NCBI GenBank assembly: GCA_964350315.1 | Contig: CAYGJD010000002.1 | Location: 62,001 to 126,000, forward strand | DNA from: JAJZEO01 sp964350315 | Lineage (GTDB): Bacteria > Chlamydiota > Chlamydiia > Chlamydiales > 2-12-FULL-49-11 | Direction: 5' to 3' | DNA: 64,000 nucleotides | Shown here: positions 1 to 7,818 of the stretch, piece after piece | Position numbering within the stretch: position 1 is the stretch's first letter | Layout of the letters: the number at the start of each line of letters is the position of its first letter | Position numbers and translations under genes: made by a program | The notes under the pieces: model-generated | What the model was told of the DNA's origin: nothing | The model's database searches: none | The model's input: only the letters and a program-made list of their open reading frames with translations

Positions 1-35
1 ATCTTACCACTAGTTGCTGCTGATGCTTCTGCCAT
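1..35 (-). CDS. Start of an unidentified gene cut by the left edge
   Basis: An ATG at 33-35 on the minus strand opens a reading frame (Met-Ala-Glu-Ala-Ser-Ala-Ala-Thr-Ser-Gly-Lys) that runs off the window. It is preceded by a strong ribosome binding site, AAGGAG, five bases before the ATG. Only eleven codons are visible, so the product cannot be named. It would lie downstream of the lipoxygenase-family gene on the same strand and could be co-transcribed with it, since only 68 bases separate them. Confidence 0.5.
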   Translation of the reverse strand, partial: MAEASAATSGK

Positions 36-103
36 GCCGTCTCCTTACGATTAATTTTTCGTAAAGATCCTACCATCCGCTTCAATTTATTTTAAATAAA
101 AAG

Positions 104-2017
104 TTAAGTTTCAATACTCCGTGGCCATTGAGAAACTTCACTATCGTCAATGTTTGTATCAATAAATTCTTTTAGAAAAAGTCTAAAATTTATTAGTGCT
201 ACATTTCTTGGATCTGAGGAATCGCCATCTTTAAAAAACAGCTCTTGTTCCACTCCTCCCAAAGGTATCGCGGATTCATACGGTGCTGAAAAACAGAAGA
301 GCGAACCAAAACTCATCATTCCTCCAAGAGTCCCCGTATTAGGCATATATTTCATTAATTCACTTGTACTTAATTCACTTTTCGGATCAGGTAAGTCTTT
401 TTTTTGTAAACAAGGAGGGAAATTTCCGGCATAGATCATTCCTGGATTTACTATTCGAACAAATCTACCTGCACCATGAATGGTAATTCTATAGAGATAA
501 CTTGTTAACAAATTAACCAAGGACTCTTTTGTTTCTATTTTAGAAATCCCTCTGATATTTCCTTCCTTTTTACTCGTAGCGTTTTCTATCCACTTTTGTA
601 TTTGCTTGTCCTCTTTAACATCCTGATCTGATGAATATGTGTTCTCTATCACCGCAGAGACATACTCTTTAGTCGCACTCCAAAATTTCAGTTGATTTCC
701 AACAAGTTCATATTGATCCCAATCTTGATTACTAGAGAAATCACCTTTTTTAATCCCATTTTGTTCTAGTTGATTCAGTGGATCGTCGTCAAAAATTTTT
801 CGATTTATAGAATATTTTTCAATTAAATCTAAAAACGTTTTTGCTTTTGATATTGATGTTGGTGGAGTTGTTTCTTCCCAAAGAAGCAACAAAACCCCAT
901 CAAATCCAATCAAATATTTTGACATTGGCGCTAATAATTCATAAATCGGATGATCCTGCGAAAAACTTTTGAACATCGTCATTTGGAGTGCGCCAGTCAC
1001 AATATGCAATTGATATACATGTCCAAGCCATATGCCATAAACTGTAATGGAGACCTTTGCTGCTTGTAAAGCATACAACCATGCTCCATCTGTACAACTT
1101 CCAAACTCATAACACTGGATATGTTTTCCTTCATAACCTGAGATCCATACAGAAATCGGTGTAAGTTTCTTTGTGTTTGGATTTTGCTTAAGAAAAGTAC
1201 ATGTCCCTGGTGTAAAACGCGTGACACCATGAATTTGTGCTGATTCAAAATCCTCAAAAATCGTCATGTCAATTGCATAAAGCAATCCTTGTTTCGAGAG
1301 TTTTTCAAATTCAGGATTCCAAGATTGACTGTATTTTTCTTTGAATGCCAAAAGCGTTTTTCTTTCAACTTTTTGTAGCACAGATAGATTAAATGGAGCA
1401 CCATACTCAGTGATTGTTGCCCAGAACTCTTCATTTGCTATATCTACATCAGTTAAAGTAGCGCTCCATCTTTTAAGATCACTTTTACTTGTTTCATAAA
1501 TCTTACCATAATTTGTGAGGGTGATCGACAATTGATCGGGTGATTCTAAACTTAAATCTTGTAGGACAATATCTTTTCTTTTAAGCCTATTGGGCACTGA
1601 TTGCTCATTTACAATTCGACTCTTAAGCAACTTGAGTAATACCGGCTTATTCGTAATAACCATTTTCATCGCTGTTTTCTCTAAGTCTCTTGCTAGCTTG
1701 TGTGTAGAATCAAAGGAAATATGGGTGCTATTGTTTCCATAAATAAACTCATATCCCGTTGTCTCTATTCCATTTATTGTGAAACGATTTGAGAGGGCAT
1801 ATTTAGCTTTATAGGTTGCAACAGAACGACCAGAAAGTTTATAAACAGCATCTATCGTTTCAGCAATTTGAAGTGGAATAGCCGGGATGTTTTCATACCC
1901 TAAGTCTTTGATTGGTAATACATGAATCTTCTTTATCAAAGATTGATAGAGCTGGTTTGCTAGAAAACCCAACACAGCTAGAACTACAAGCGTAGAAATC
2001 ACCCACAAATAAAACAT
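104..2017 (-). CDS. Lipoxygenase-family protein, membrane-anchored
   Basis: The 637-residue product has an N-terminal hydrophobic helix (about residues 3-24) followed by a lipoxygenase-like catalytic domain. Iron-dependent lipoxygenases insert O2 into polyunsaturated fatty acids. Visible signature: His333-x4-His338, then exactly 18 residues to a His-Pro-Ile-Tyr-x-Leu-Leu-x-Pro block (His356), the spacing of soybean lipoxygenase-1. A third metal-ligand candidate, His514, sits in the context equivalent to the His-Ala-Ala-Val-Asn motif. Upstream, a Leu-Leu-Tyr-Ala-Ile-Asp strand and a Thr-Pro-Ile-Ser-Val block also match the family. Two ligands look altered: the Asn four residues after the third His is Arg518, and the usual C-terminal Ile is Thr637. 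Activity is therefore uncertain. The length is normal for bacterial members. Family assignment is confident; function and topology are inferred. Confidence 0.78.
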   Translation of the reverse strand: MFYLWVISTLVVLAVLGFLANQLYQSLIKKIHVLPIKDLGYENIPAIPLQIAETIDAVYKLSGRSVATYKAKYALSNRFTINGIETTGYEFIYGNNSTHISFDSTHKLARDLEKTAMKMVITNKPVLLKLLKSRIVNEQSVPNRLKRKDIVLQDLSLESPDQLSITLTNYGKIYETSKSDLKRWSATLTDVDIANEEFWATITEYGAPFNLSVLQKVERKTLLAFKEKYSQSWNPEFEKLSKQGLLYAIDMTIFEDFESAQIHGVTRFTPGTCTFLKQNPNTKKLTPISVWISGYEGKHIQCYEFGSCTDGAWLYALQAAKVSITVYGIWLGHVYQLHIVTGALQMTMFKSFSQDHPIYELLAPMSKYLIGFDGVLLLLWEETTPPTSISKAKTFLDLIEKYSINRKIFDDDPLNQLEQNGIKKGDFSSNQDWDQYELVGNQLKFWSATKEYVSAVIENTYSSDQDVKEDKQIQKWIENATSKKEGNIRGISKIETKESLVNLLTSYLYRITIHGAGRFVRIVNPGMIYAGNFPPCLQKKDLPDPKSELSTSELMKYMPNTGTLGGMMSFGSLFCFSAPYESAIPLGGVEQELFFKDGDSSDPRNVALINFRLFLKEFIDTNIDDSEVSQWPRSIET

Positions 2018-2115
2018 TGAAAACCCTTTTATTTTTATGGTAACAAATCTACAACTAAAACAATTAACTCACTGACCCACAATAGTAAATATATAAAATC
2101 TTTTATGGAGTTTTT

Positions 2116-2997
2116 ATGAATAATTGGACTAAGATTTTTTGTCTTCTGTTTTATCCAACCTTCTTATGTGGAACAGATATATCCATTACAATCGACGATT
2201 ACCCCATGAGAGACAGCTGCATTTTTTCAAACAATGAAAGAACTGAGTCCTATATCGCTGCTTGCGAAAAACACTCTTGCAAAGTCGCATTCTTTTGCAT
2301 AGGAAAAATGTGTCTCAAGAAAAAAAACACACCACTTCTTTCTCAACTTGATGAAAGAGGGCATTTTCTCTGCAATCACTCTATGAATCACCTGCATTTA
2401 AGTTCTCAAGATATCAGGATATTTGAGAACGAAATTAAACGACTCGATACCGTTTTATCAAAATATACAAACATGAGAAAATGGTACCGATTCCCCTATT
2501 TGGATTATGGAAATCGCATTGCAACAGGAGGGTCAAACACAAAGATGCTACAATCCCTCCAAATATTAAAAGATCTAAACTACACAGAAGGATTTGTTTC
2601 CATCAACACTTTTGACTGGCATATTGACACTCGGCTAAAAGAAGCTGTTCAAGCTGGGCACACAGTTGATTACACGTCACTCAAAAACTTGTATCTACGC
2701 TTGGTGAAAATTTGGTGTGAATATTATATCACTTTTTATGAAAAAGAACTTCCAGGCAAGATAACCCACACCCTACTACTTCATGCTAACGACTTAAATA
2801 GCCTATTTCTAGATGATCTTTTGATGATGATTGAAGATTCCAACTGGAATATTGTTTCTCCTGAGAAAGCCTTTTTTGATGTAAGTTGGAGAAGTTTTTT
2901 TATTGATCACCCAAGCAAGTTATCTAACCACCCCCCATTCCTAGACTGCAGTGAAATAGATCGATTGCTCTTAGAGGAAAACGTGTTTACAAAATAG
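2116..2997 (+). CDS. Secreted polysaccharide deacetylase (NodB/CE4 family)
   Basis: This 293-residue protein carries a probable signal peptide (about residues 1-19) and the metal-binding motifs of carbohydrate esterase family 4. Motif 1 is Ile-Thr-Ile-Asp27-Asp28-Tyr-Pro, motif 2 is His88-Ser-Met-Asn-His92 and motif 3 is Arg125-Phe-Pro-Tyr; a Leu-Leu-Leu-His near the C-terminus fits motif 5. Such enzymes remove acetyl groups from N-acetylglucosamine polymers such as peptidoglycan or chitin. The start has a good ribosome binding site (GGAG, five bases before ATG). It is transcribed divergently from the lipoxygenase gene and converges with the ceramidase-like gene. The substrate cannot be read from the sequence; a host or cyst-wall chitin, or the bacterium's own thin peptidoglycan, are both possible. 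Confidence 0.8.
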   Translation: MNNWTKIFCLLFYPTFLCGTDISITIDDYPMRDSCIFSNNERTESYIAACEKHSCKVAFFCIGKMCLKKKNTPLLSQLDERGHFLCNHSMNHLHLSSQDIRIFENEIKRLDTVLSKYTNMRKWYRFPYLDYGNRIATGGSNTKMLQSLQILKDLNYTEGFVSINTFDWHIDTRLKEAVQAGHTVDYTSLKNLYLRLVKIWCEYYITFYEKELPGKITHTLLLHANDLNSLFLDDLLMMIEDSNWNIVSPEKAFFDVSWRSFFIDHPSKLSNHPPFLDCSEIDRLLLEENVFTK

Positions 2998-3004
2998 AAA
3001 AAAA

Positions 3005-4276
3005 TCATTCCGGCATATTTGAAAAAAGAAGAAACATTATTTTTTTCATCAATTTCTTTCCATAGGATTTCCCACCAAATGAAGTTGTCTTCTTCGTTGA
3101 GTTTTTCCAATCTTTAACAGGTAAAATGTATCCATGCGCACCATTGGTTATCCCGAAAATCGTTAAATTTTCATATCCCAGCTCTTTCGCTTCTTTTTTT
3201 AAAAGATGATCATAGGAAGCAAACATCTCTCCTGGAATCGTTAAAAAAGCATGTTTTTCATTAATTACAATAAGATTAATCTCTGATTCAATATCTCCTA
3301 AAAAAGGTAACGGCATGTCATTAACTTTTGGGTGGAATTCGTAGATGTATTTTTGTGTTTTGATCTCAACTTCGTTTGAAGTTTCAATATTTTCCGCTAT
3401 TTCTAAGATCTTATCTGCTATTGCACGCCCGTAGTCACTGCACATTTCTTCACCCATTGGTTTATTCCTACAGCAGGCTAAATCACCTTGAGCTCCATTT
3501 ACATATAAAACTGCAATATCTTGTCCATTCTTATCCTTAAGTTCCTCTCTTGCATACCCTATCCAATCAGGTGAAAATTTCATACAATGAGTCCCTATTA
3601 GATAAGGATGGGTTGCATAACTAAATAAAATTGAATAGAGTTCTCCATTATTCTTTTCAAGTTTAATAACACTAATCTCCTCACAAGGAGGAAGTTTGCC
3701 TCTAACGGAATTACGGATTTGCGTCATTCCTTCTGTAAAACCATATCCACAACCTAGTTTTACTTCTGTTAGATCTTTTGAAGAATTAATAATCACACTT
3801 GCTATAGACTCAATGGTCGACTCTACCGCTTTTGTGTCATATTTTCCCGCAAGCATCCATCCTAAAACAGGAAGATCGATATAACCTCCTGGACCAGAAT
3901 GTGTATGAGATGATGAGATAAATATCTCTGCGTTTTTAAGTTGATCATGCATTTTTACTCTTTCAACAATCTCTCTGTGCATAGTGTCAAGAATTCCTAA
4001 ATGATCTACTGAACAAAAGACATATTGTTTCATTCCAAAATCAAGATATAAAGCGTTTGCTTCCAGATCTTGAATCACCCCTTCCATTCCTCTTCCCAAT
4101 CGTGTAAGAAAACCTGCAGAAGGCTCTCCTATTTCCGGAGTTATAATGACTTTTGCCCGACCCGCCAAAATCGTTGCATGAGCACTGTTTACAAATAGAA
4201 GTAAAAGCAAAACCAACTTAAAGGCTCTAAAAAACACACAATCTAAATCTAGCTTTATTTTCTTAGTCATTTTCAC
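3005..4276 (-). CDS. Secreted neutral/alkaline ceramidase-like protein (short form)
   Basis: The 423-residue protein has an N-terminal signal sequence (about residues 15-34, ending Ala-His-Ala) and the neutral/alkaline non-lysosomal ceramidase catalytic-domain pattern. Candidate zinc ligands are His124/His126 in Ser-Ser-Ser-His-Thr-His-Ser-Gly-Pro-Gly, His223, Glu350 in Ile-Pro-Gly-Glu and Tyr383. Ceramidases split ceramide into sphingosine and a fatty acid. Two cautions: the protein lacks the C-terminal immunoglobulin-like domain of full-length enzymes (usually 650 residues or more), and the loop that carries the nucleophilic Ser in the Pseudomonas enzyme reads Asn-Gly-Ala-Gln-Gly-Asp (260-265), with Gly at that place. 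It belongs to the shorter bacterial branch whose substrates are mostly untested. The neighbouring lipoxygenase-family gene makes a lipid role plausible. Confidence 0.72.
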   Translation of the reverse strand: MKMTKKIKLDLDCVFFRAFKLVLLLLLFVNSAHATILAGRAKVIITPEIGEPSAGFLTRLGRGMEGVIQDLEANALYLDFGMKQYVFCSVDHLGILDTMHREIVERVKMHDQLKNAEIFISSSHTHSGPGGYIDLPVLGWMLAGKYDTKAVESTIESIASVIINSSKDLTEVKLGCGYGFTEGMTQIRNSVRGKLPPCEEISVIKLEKNNGELYSILFSYATHPYLIGTHCMKFSPDWIGYAREELKDKNGQDIAVLYVNGAQGDLACCRNKPMGEEMCSDYGRAIADKILEIAENIETSNEVEIKTQKYIYEFHPKVNDMPLPFLGDIESEINLIVINEKHAFLTIPGEMFASYDHLLKKEAKELGYENLTIFGITNGAHGYILPVKDWKNSTKKTTSFGGKSYGKKLMKKIMFLLFSNMPE

Positions 4277-4469
4277 CCTAGTGTAGAAACTTATATAGTT
4301 AAATAATCATACAGAACAACATACTTATGGTGAAGACTTTTAAAAACTTTTGCCTAAAGCAATCTAAGGAAAAATAAGTTTCATTATCCCATTTGTCTTG
4401 CAGCCTAAGGGCTGAATGAATGCTGCAGCAAACCCACTCCGTGAGTTCTCATCCAGGTTTTTGCCAACA

Positions 4470-4497
4470 AAAAAACCAAGCCATAAGGCTTGGTTTT
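4470..4497 (-). terminator. Intrinsic terminator after tRNA-Ser
   Basis: An 11-bp perfect stem (4472-4482 with 4487-4497, loop ATAA) lies directly beyond the 3' end of tRNA-Ser and, read on the minus strand, is followed by a run of seven T. It should end the tRNA transcript. The remaining stretch up to the ceramidase-like gene (4277-4469) holds only a small CAGCC/GGCTG hairpin and a ten-base palindrome near 4401-4430. Confidence 0.75.
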
Positions 4498-4499
4498 AT

Positions 4500-4584
4500 C
4501 GGAAGAGGTAGGATTCGAACCCACGGTCCCTTGCAGGACTCCTGTTTTCAAGACAGGTGCAATCGGCCACTCTGCCACTCTTCC
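4500..4584 (-). tRNA. tRNA-Ser (anticodon UGA)
   Basis: The 85-nt sequence folds as a class II tRNA: acceptor GGAAGAG pairs with CTCTTCC, the discriminator is G, the anticodon stem encloses a loop with TGA, there is a long variable arm, and the T-arm carries GGTTCGAATCC. The length and the variable arm fit serine. The 3' CCA is not encoded. Its 3' end faces the lipoxygenase/ceramidase patch. Confidence 0.95.
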
Positions 4585-4603
4585 GCAGATATTCAATGCG
4601 TGA

Positions 4604-4633
4604 AGTATACTTTATTTATGGCAATTGTTTCAA
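4604..4633 (-). promoter_or_regulatory. Promoter of tRNA-Ser
   Basis: TTGAAA (4628-4633) and TATACT (4604-4609) are separated by 18 bases on the minus strand and lie just upstream of the tRNA. The -35 box touches the end of pheS, so the tRNA has its own start even though pheS precedes it on the same strand. Confidence 0.6.
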
Positions 4634-5652
4634 GGAAATTGCTCTAGAAATCGTATGTCATTTTCCATAAACAATCGTATGTCTTTTATTCCATGCATAA
4701 GCATGTAGACTCTTTCTATTCCACCGCCCCACGCAAACCCTGAATAGACGTCAGGATCGAGTCCTCCAGCTTTCAATACTTCAGGGTGAACCATTCCAGC
4801 GCCAGCTACTTCTAACCAACCGCTATTTTTACAAAGTCTGCAACCATCGCCTTTGCAAATCAAGCATTTCACATCAACTTCGCATCCAGGTTCAACAAAG
4901 GGAAAATAACTTGCGCGTACTCTTATCTCTGCATTTTGACCAAGTATGCGTGTGTAAAATTCTTCCAAAGTAGATAGAAGATCCGCAAACGTAACTCCCT
5001 TATCAATGTAGAGGACGTCATTTTGATGAAAAATTACGTGTGATCTTGCTGAAATCGTTTCATTTCGGTAACACTTGCCAATATTTGCCATTCTAATTGG
5101 TGGCTCATGACTTTCCATTACTTTTTGTTGAAAGTTCGTTGTATGCGATCTAAGCAGTGTTTTTTCATCGAGGTAATAGGTGTCTTGCATATCACGTGCT
5201 GGATGATCATCTGGGTAATTCAATCCGCCGTAATTGTAGTATTCAGATTCGATTTCAGAGGTGTAGTAGATTGAAAATCCCATCTGGGAAAGAACATCAG
5301 CAGTTCTCTCTATTTCTTTAGAAATCGGATGAACGCGCCCTTTATAGCTGCGTCTACCAGGAAGTGAGATGTCAATTTTTTCCCCAGTAAGACGTTTGTT
5401 GATTTCAGCTTCTTTTGCAGCTTCTACAGACAAATCAATCTGGGATTCAATTCTGACTTTAAGTTCATTAATTACTTTACCCATTTTAGGGCGATCTTCT
5501 GAAGAACAGTTTTTAAGATTCTGCATCAAAGAAGTGATTGATCCCTTCTTTCCAAGAAATTTAATTCTTAGTTCGTCTAACTCACGGCTATTACTAGCTT
5601 TTTTTAAGCTTGCTTCAAATTCGTTATGTAGTTGATCGACTTGATCTTGCAC
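4630..5652 (-). CDS. pheS: Phenylalanyl-tRNA synthetase alpha subunit
   Basis: PheS forms the alpha2-beta2 enzyme that charges tRNA-Phe. The 340-residue product has the usual N-terminal coiled coil (about 1-90), then the class II aminoacyl-tRNA synthetase core: motif 2 around Arg-Asn-Glu-Thr-Ile-Ser-Ala-Arg-Ser-His, and motif 3 at the C-terminus in Gly-Phe-Ala-Trp-Gly-Gly-Gly-Ile-Glu-Arg. A Cys cluster (Cys-Leu-Ile-Cys-Lys-Gly-Asp-Gly-Cys-Arg-Leu-Cys) sits before motif 3. It is the last gene of the infC-rpmI-rplT-pheS run, the same order I recall in Chlamydia; pheT is not in the window. A hairpin in the rplT-pheS gap may attenuate transcription. Confidence 0.97.
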   Translation of the reverse strand: MQDQVDQLHNEFEASLKKASNSRELDELRIKFLGKKGSITSLMQNLKNCSSEDRPKMGKVINELKVRIESQIDLSVEAAKEAEINKRLTGEKIDISLPGRRSYKGRVHPISKEIERTADVLSQMGFSIYYTSEIESEYYNYGGLNYPDDHPARDMQDTYYLDEKTLLRSHTTNFQQKVMESHEPPIRMANIGKCYRNETISARSHVIFHQNDVLYIDKGVTFADLLSTLEEFYTRILGQNAEIRVRASYFPFVEPGCEVDVKCLICKGDGCRLCKNSGWLEVAGAGMVHPEVLKAGGLDPDVYSGFAWGGGIERVYMLMHGIKDIRLFMENDIRFLEQFP

Positions 5653-5686
5653 AGAATACTTCTCACTACTAATCTAAAAAGAATAT

Positions 5687-5714
5687 GTGCACATCTGTCT
5701 ATGTAGATGCGCAC
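5687..5714 (-). promoter_or_regulatory. Hairpin between rplT and pheS, possible attenuator
   Basis: GTGCACATCT (5687-5696) and AGATGCGCAC (5705-5714) form a ten-base stem with one mismatch. On the minus strand it is followed by ATATTCTTTTT, so it resembles a weak intrinsic terminator between two co-directional genes. A role in lowering pheS expression relative to the ribosomal proteins is an inference. Confidence 0.45.
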
Positions 5715-5729
5715 GAAATACTATCTCTC

Positions 5730-6086
5730 TTATACGAGAGCTTTCTTAGCCTCATCACAAATAGCTTTAAATGCTGATGGGTCTTCGTTTGCTAATAGTG
5801 CAAGCATCTTACGATTAATCTGCACTTCTGCTTTAATCAAACCATCAACGAGTCGGCTATATGACAAACCATTTAATCTTGCTGCCGGGTTAATACGCTG
5901 AATCCAAAGAGCTCTAAACTCTCTTTTCTTTTGCTTTCTATCACGGAAGGCGTATGACCATGCTTTCATCACTGCAGATTTAGCTAGTCTATGGTGATTT
6001 TTTCTATCTCCAACAAAACCCTTAGCCGCTTTTAAAAGTCTTTTAATTCTACGCTTTCTTGCTGGCGCTCTTGTGACTCTTACCAT
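5730..6086 (-). CDS. rplT: 50S ribosomal protein L20
   Basis: The 118-residue, strongly basic product matches L20 throughout: N-terminal Met-Val-Arg-Val-Thr-Arg, the long basic helix with Arg-Lys-Arg-Arg-Ile-Lys-Arg-Leu-Leu-Lys, and the C-terminal globular part with Arg-Ile-Asn-Ala/Pro-Ala-Ala-Arg-Leu-Asn-Gly-Leu-Ser-Tyr. L20 binds 23S rRNA early in assembly of the large subunit. Its ATG overlaps the stop codon of rpmI by one base (TAATG), indicating translational coupling. Confidence 0.98.
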   Translation of the reverse strand: MVRVTRAPARKRRIKRLLKAAKGFVGDRKNHHRLAKSAVMKAWSYAFRDRKQKKREFRALWIQRINPAARLNGLSYSRLVDGLIKAEVQINRKMLALLANEDPSAFKAICDEAKKALV

Positions 6087-6283
6087 TATAACCCCCGAAT
6101 CATTCGTTTAAATTTCAATACAAAACTATTATCAACCAATGTAGGTCTTGCAAGAGCACGTTTTCTCTTTGAACTTTTTTTGGTCATTATGTGTCGTCTG
6201 CCTTGCTTCATTCTCAGAAGTTTGCCACGAGCAGTCAATTTAAAGCGTTTTGCTAGCGACTTATTTGTTTTCGCTTTGTACAC
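6086..6283 (-). CDS. rpmI: 50S ribosomal protein L35 (GTG start)
   Basis: L35 is a small basic protein of the large ribosomal subunit. The mature family length (about 64 residues) is reached if translation begins at the GTG at 6281-6283, giving Val/Met-Tyr-Lys-Ala-Lys-Thr-Asn-Lys-Ser and 65 residues. This GTG is preceded by AAGGAG with a seven-base spacer, while a longer open frame upstream overlaps the infC 3' end and has no ribosome binding site. The sequence carries the typical Lys-Arg-Phe-Lys-Leu-Thr-Ala-Arg-Gly-Lys and the C-terminal Arg-Met-Ile-Arg-Gly-Leu. Confidence 0.95.
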   Translation of the reverse strand: MYKAKTNKSLAKRFKLTARGKLLRMKQGRRHIMTKKSSKRKRALARPTLVDNSFVLKFKRMIRGL

Positions 6284-6818
6284 TTTTATTCTCCTTATCT
6301 TTATCTTTAGCTTTTCTGTCTTTACCAAGAGGCGCAATCATCATCGTTAGGACTTTGCCGTACATTCTAGGTTCTGATTCAACTTGAGCAACTTCTAATA
6401 GAGCTTCTATAACTTTTTTCAAAACTTCTCGCCCGTTGTCAGCGAACACAATTTCTCGCCCACGGAACATACAATTAAACTTTACCTTGTACCCTTTTTC
6501 AATAAAATCTTTTGCCTTAGAAATCTTTGTATTCAAATCATGCTTATCAATATTCGGTTTAAGCTTGATCTCTTTCAGTTTCGCTTGTGATCCAGATTTC
6601 TTTATGACCTTATCTCGTTTTGTCTGCTGATATCTAAACTTACCGTAATCGATAACCTTGCAAACCGGTGGGTCAGCTGTAGGAGCTATCTCGACTAAAT
6701 CTAGTCCCATTTCAGTAGCTTTTTTTAACGCGTCAGATATAGCAAATATACCTAGCTGTTCCCCGTCTTCAGTAATCAATCGCACATTTGCCGACCGAAT
6801 ATCTTTATTTACTCTCAA
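6261..6818 (-). CDS. infC: Translation initiation factor IF-3
   Basis: IF-3 keeps ribosomal subunits apart and checks start-codon pairing. The two domains are visible: the N-domain beginning Leu-Arg-Val-Asn-Lys-Asp-Ile-Arg, the conserved Asp-Tyr-Gly-Lys-Phe-Arg-Tyr in the linker region, and the C-domain with Phe-Arg-Gly-Arg-Glu. No ATG lies near the expected start. I place it at TTG (6816-6818), five bases after an AGGA. An ATA (6828-6830) matches the position of the Chlamydia Met by alignment from memory, and an ATT (6843-6845) is also in frame; the open frame continues to a TTG at 6914. The C-terminus (Lys/Asp/Glu-rich, about 20 residues) overlaps the rpmI 5' end by 23 bases. Confidence 0.93.
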   Translation of the reverse strand: MRVNKDIRSANVRLITEDGEQLGIFAISDALKKATEMGLDLVEIAPTADPPVCKVIDYGKFRYQQTKRDKVIKKSGSQAKLKEIKLKPNIDKHDLNTKISKAKDFIEKGYKVKFNCMFRGREIVFADNGREVLKKVIEALLEVAQVESEPRMYGKVLTMMIAPLGKDRKAKDKDKENKSVQSENK

Positions 6819-6897
6819 ATCCGTTCCTATAAATCTCTCGCCAATTTCATTTTGTGACAACTTTACTAAAAGAAGGCTTTTTTGACACGTATTTTCT

Positions 6898-7818
6898 TCA
6901 AATTCTACTTTCAATTAATAAAGCGACAATCCGATCAATCCAAATTTTTCCTGTTTCAGAAAATTCAATTAACGGCCACTTGATGCCATAAACATCAATG
7001 TCACTCTTAACAGGCAATGTTTTCAATAACTTTGCTTTTAATTTTTCTTCATCGCTTGCATTTATCAAACGAAATTTTATCCCTCTAAAGAATCCATTTG
7101 ACTTTAACCCAAATTCGTCTTTTACTCCAGTCTCTTCGTCATATTCAGCAAAGCGACCCTTTTTTAGATCACTCCCACGCCACTCTTCAACGTACCCCTC
7201 TTCAACCAATGCTTTCGCAAATTGATCATAAACAGATCTCCACAATGCAATCTTTTCCCCTTCAAAGGGAACTTGCCTATGATCGAATTTTGATCCCTCT
7301 TTACAAGCTTTTTTATGATCCTTTAATTCCTGAGTGGATGAAAACGCCAACCCTTTGATCTGATAAAGTGGTGTTTTTTGTTTTCGAAAAAGTTCTTCCC
7401 CAATCAATTTTGGCATTGAAACTTCGATTACTTGTAGTTTTTTAAGATCTTTCTCAATTTCTCCATCCAACACATCTGCATAAACATGATCAATTTTAAC
7501 GACCTTAGTAAATTGATGGGCCGTATTCACAGCTCTTGCTCGAAGAGGCTGTTTTTGATGTTTCATATAATCAATTACATTTGTTGAAACCATTTCTAGG
7601 ACTTCAATCTTGACCTTTTTTTTCACTTTTTCTTTCATGCGGGTAATAGCAAGATCGATGTGATCTTTATGCAACGGTTCATCGAGAATATATTCGCAAA
7701 CGAACCCGAGGAAATCTGCCTTTATCGTTTTAAAGATAATTTTTGGACAGATCTCTAAAATAGACATGGCAAACAACTCTGCAGCCGTTTGCCACGCACC
7801 TTTTGTATTTTGTGTCAT
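6898..7818 (-). CDS. Unknown basic protein, start abuts tRNA-Val
   Basis: I do not recognise this family. The product would be 306 residues, cytoplasmic, without signal peptide or membrane helix. It has a helical N-terminal part with a Lys-rich segment (Lys-Glu-Lys-Val-Lys-Lys-Lys-Val-Lys), and a C-terminal half with charged helices and a short Gly-Phe-Phe-Arg-Gly-Ile-Lys-Phe strand. The frame is open further upstream into the tRNA, but the first sensible start is the ATG at 7816-7818, which begins at the base immediately after the tRNA-Val discriminator. The next Met is 51 bases downstream with no convincing ribosome binding site. It ends just before infC, so tRNA-Val, this gene and infC may form one transcript. 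Confidence 0.75.
   Translation of the reverse strand: MTQNTKGAWQTAAELFAMSILEICPKIIFKTIKADFLGFVCEYILDEPLHKDHIDLAITRMKEKVKKKVKIEVLEMVSTNVIDYMKHQKQPLRARAVNTAHQFTKVVKIDHVYADVLDGEIEKDLKKLQVIEVSMPKLIGEELFRKQKTPLYQIKGLAFSSTQELKDHKKACKEGSKFDHRQVPFEGEKIALWRSVYDQFAKALVEEGYVEEWRGSDLKKGRFAEYDEETGVKDEFGLKSNGFFRGIKFRLINASDEEKLKAKLLKTLPVKSDIDVYGIKWPLIEFSETGKIWIDRIVALLIESRI

Noticed and set aside
4405..4647. Open frames on both strands across the tRNA-Ser region
   Set aside because: They are translations of tRNA-Ser and its terminator, not genes.
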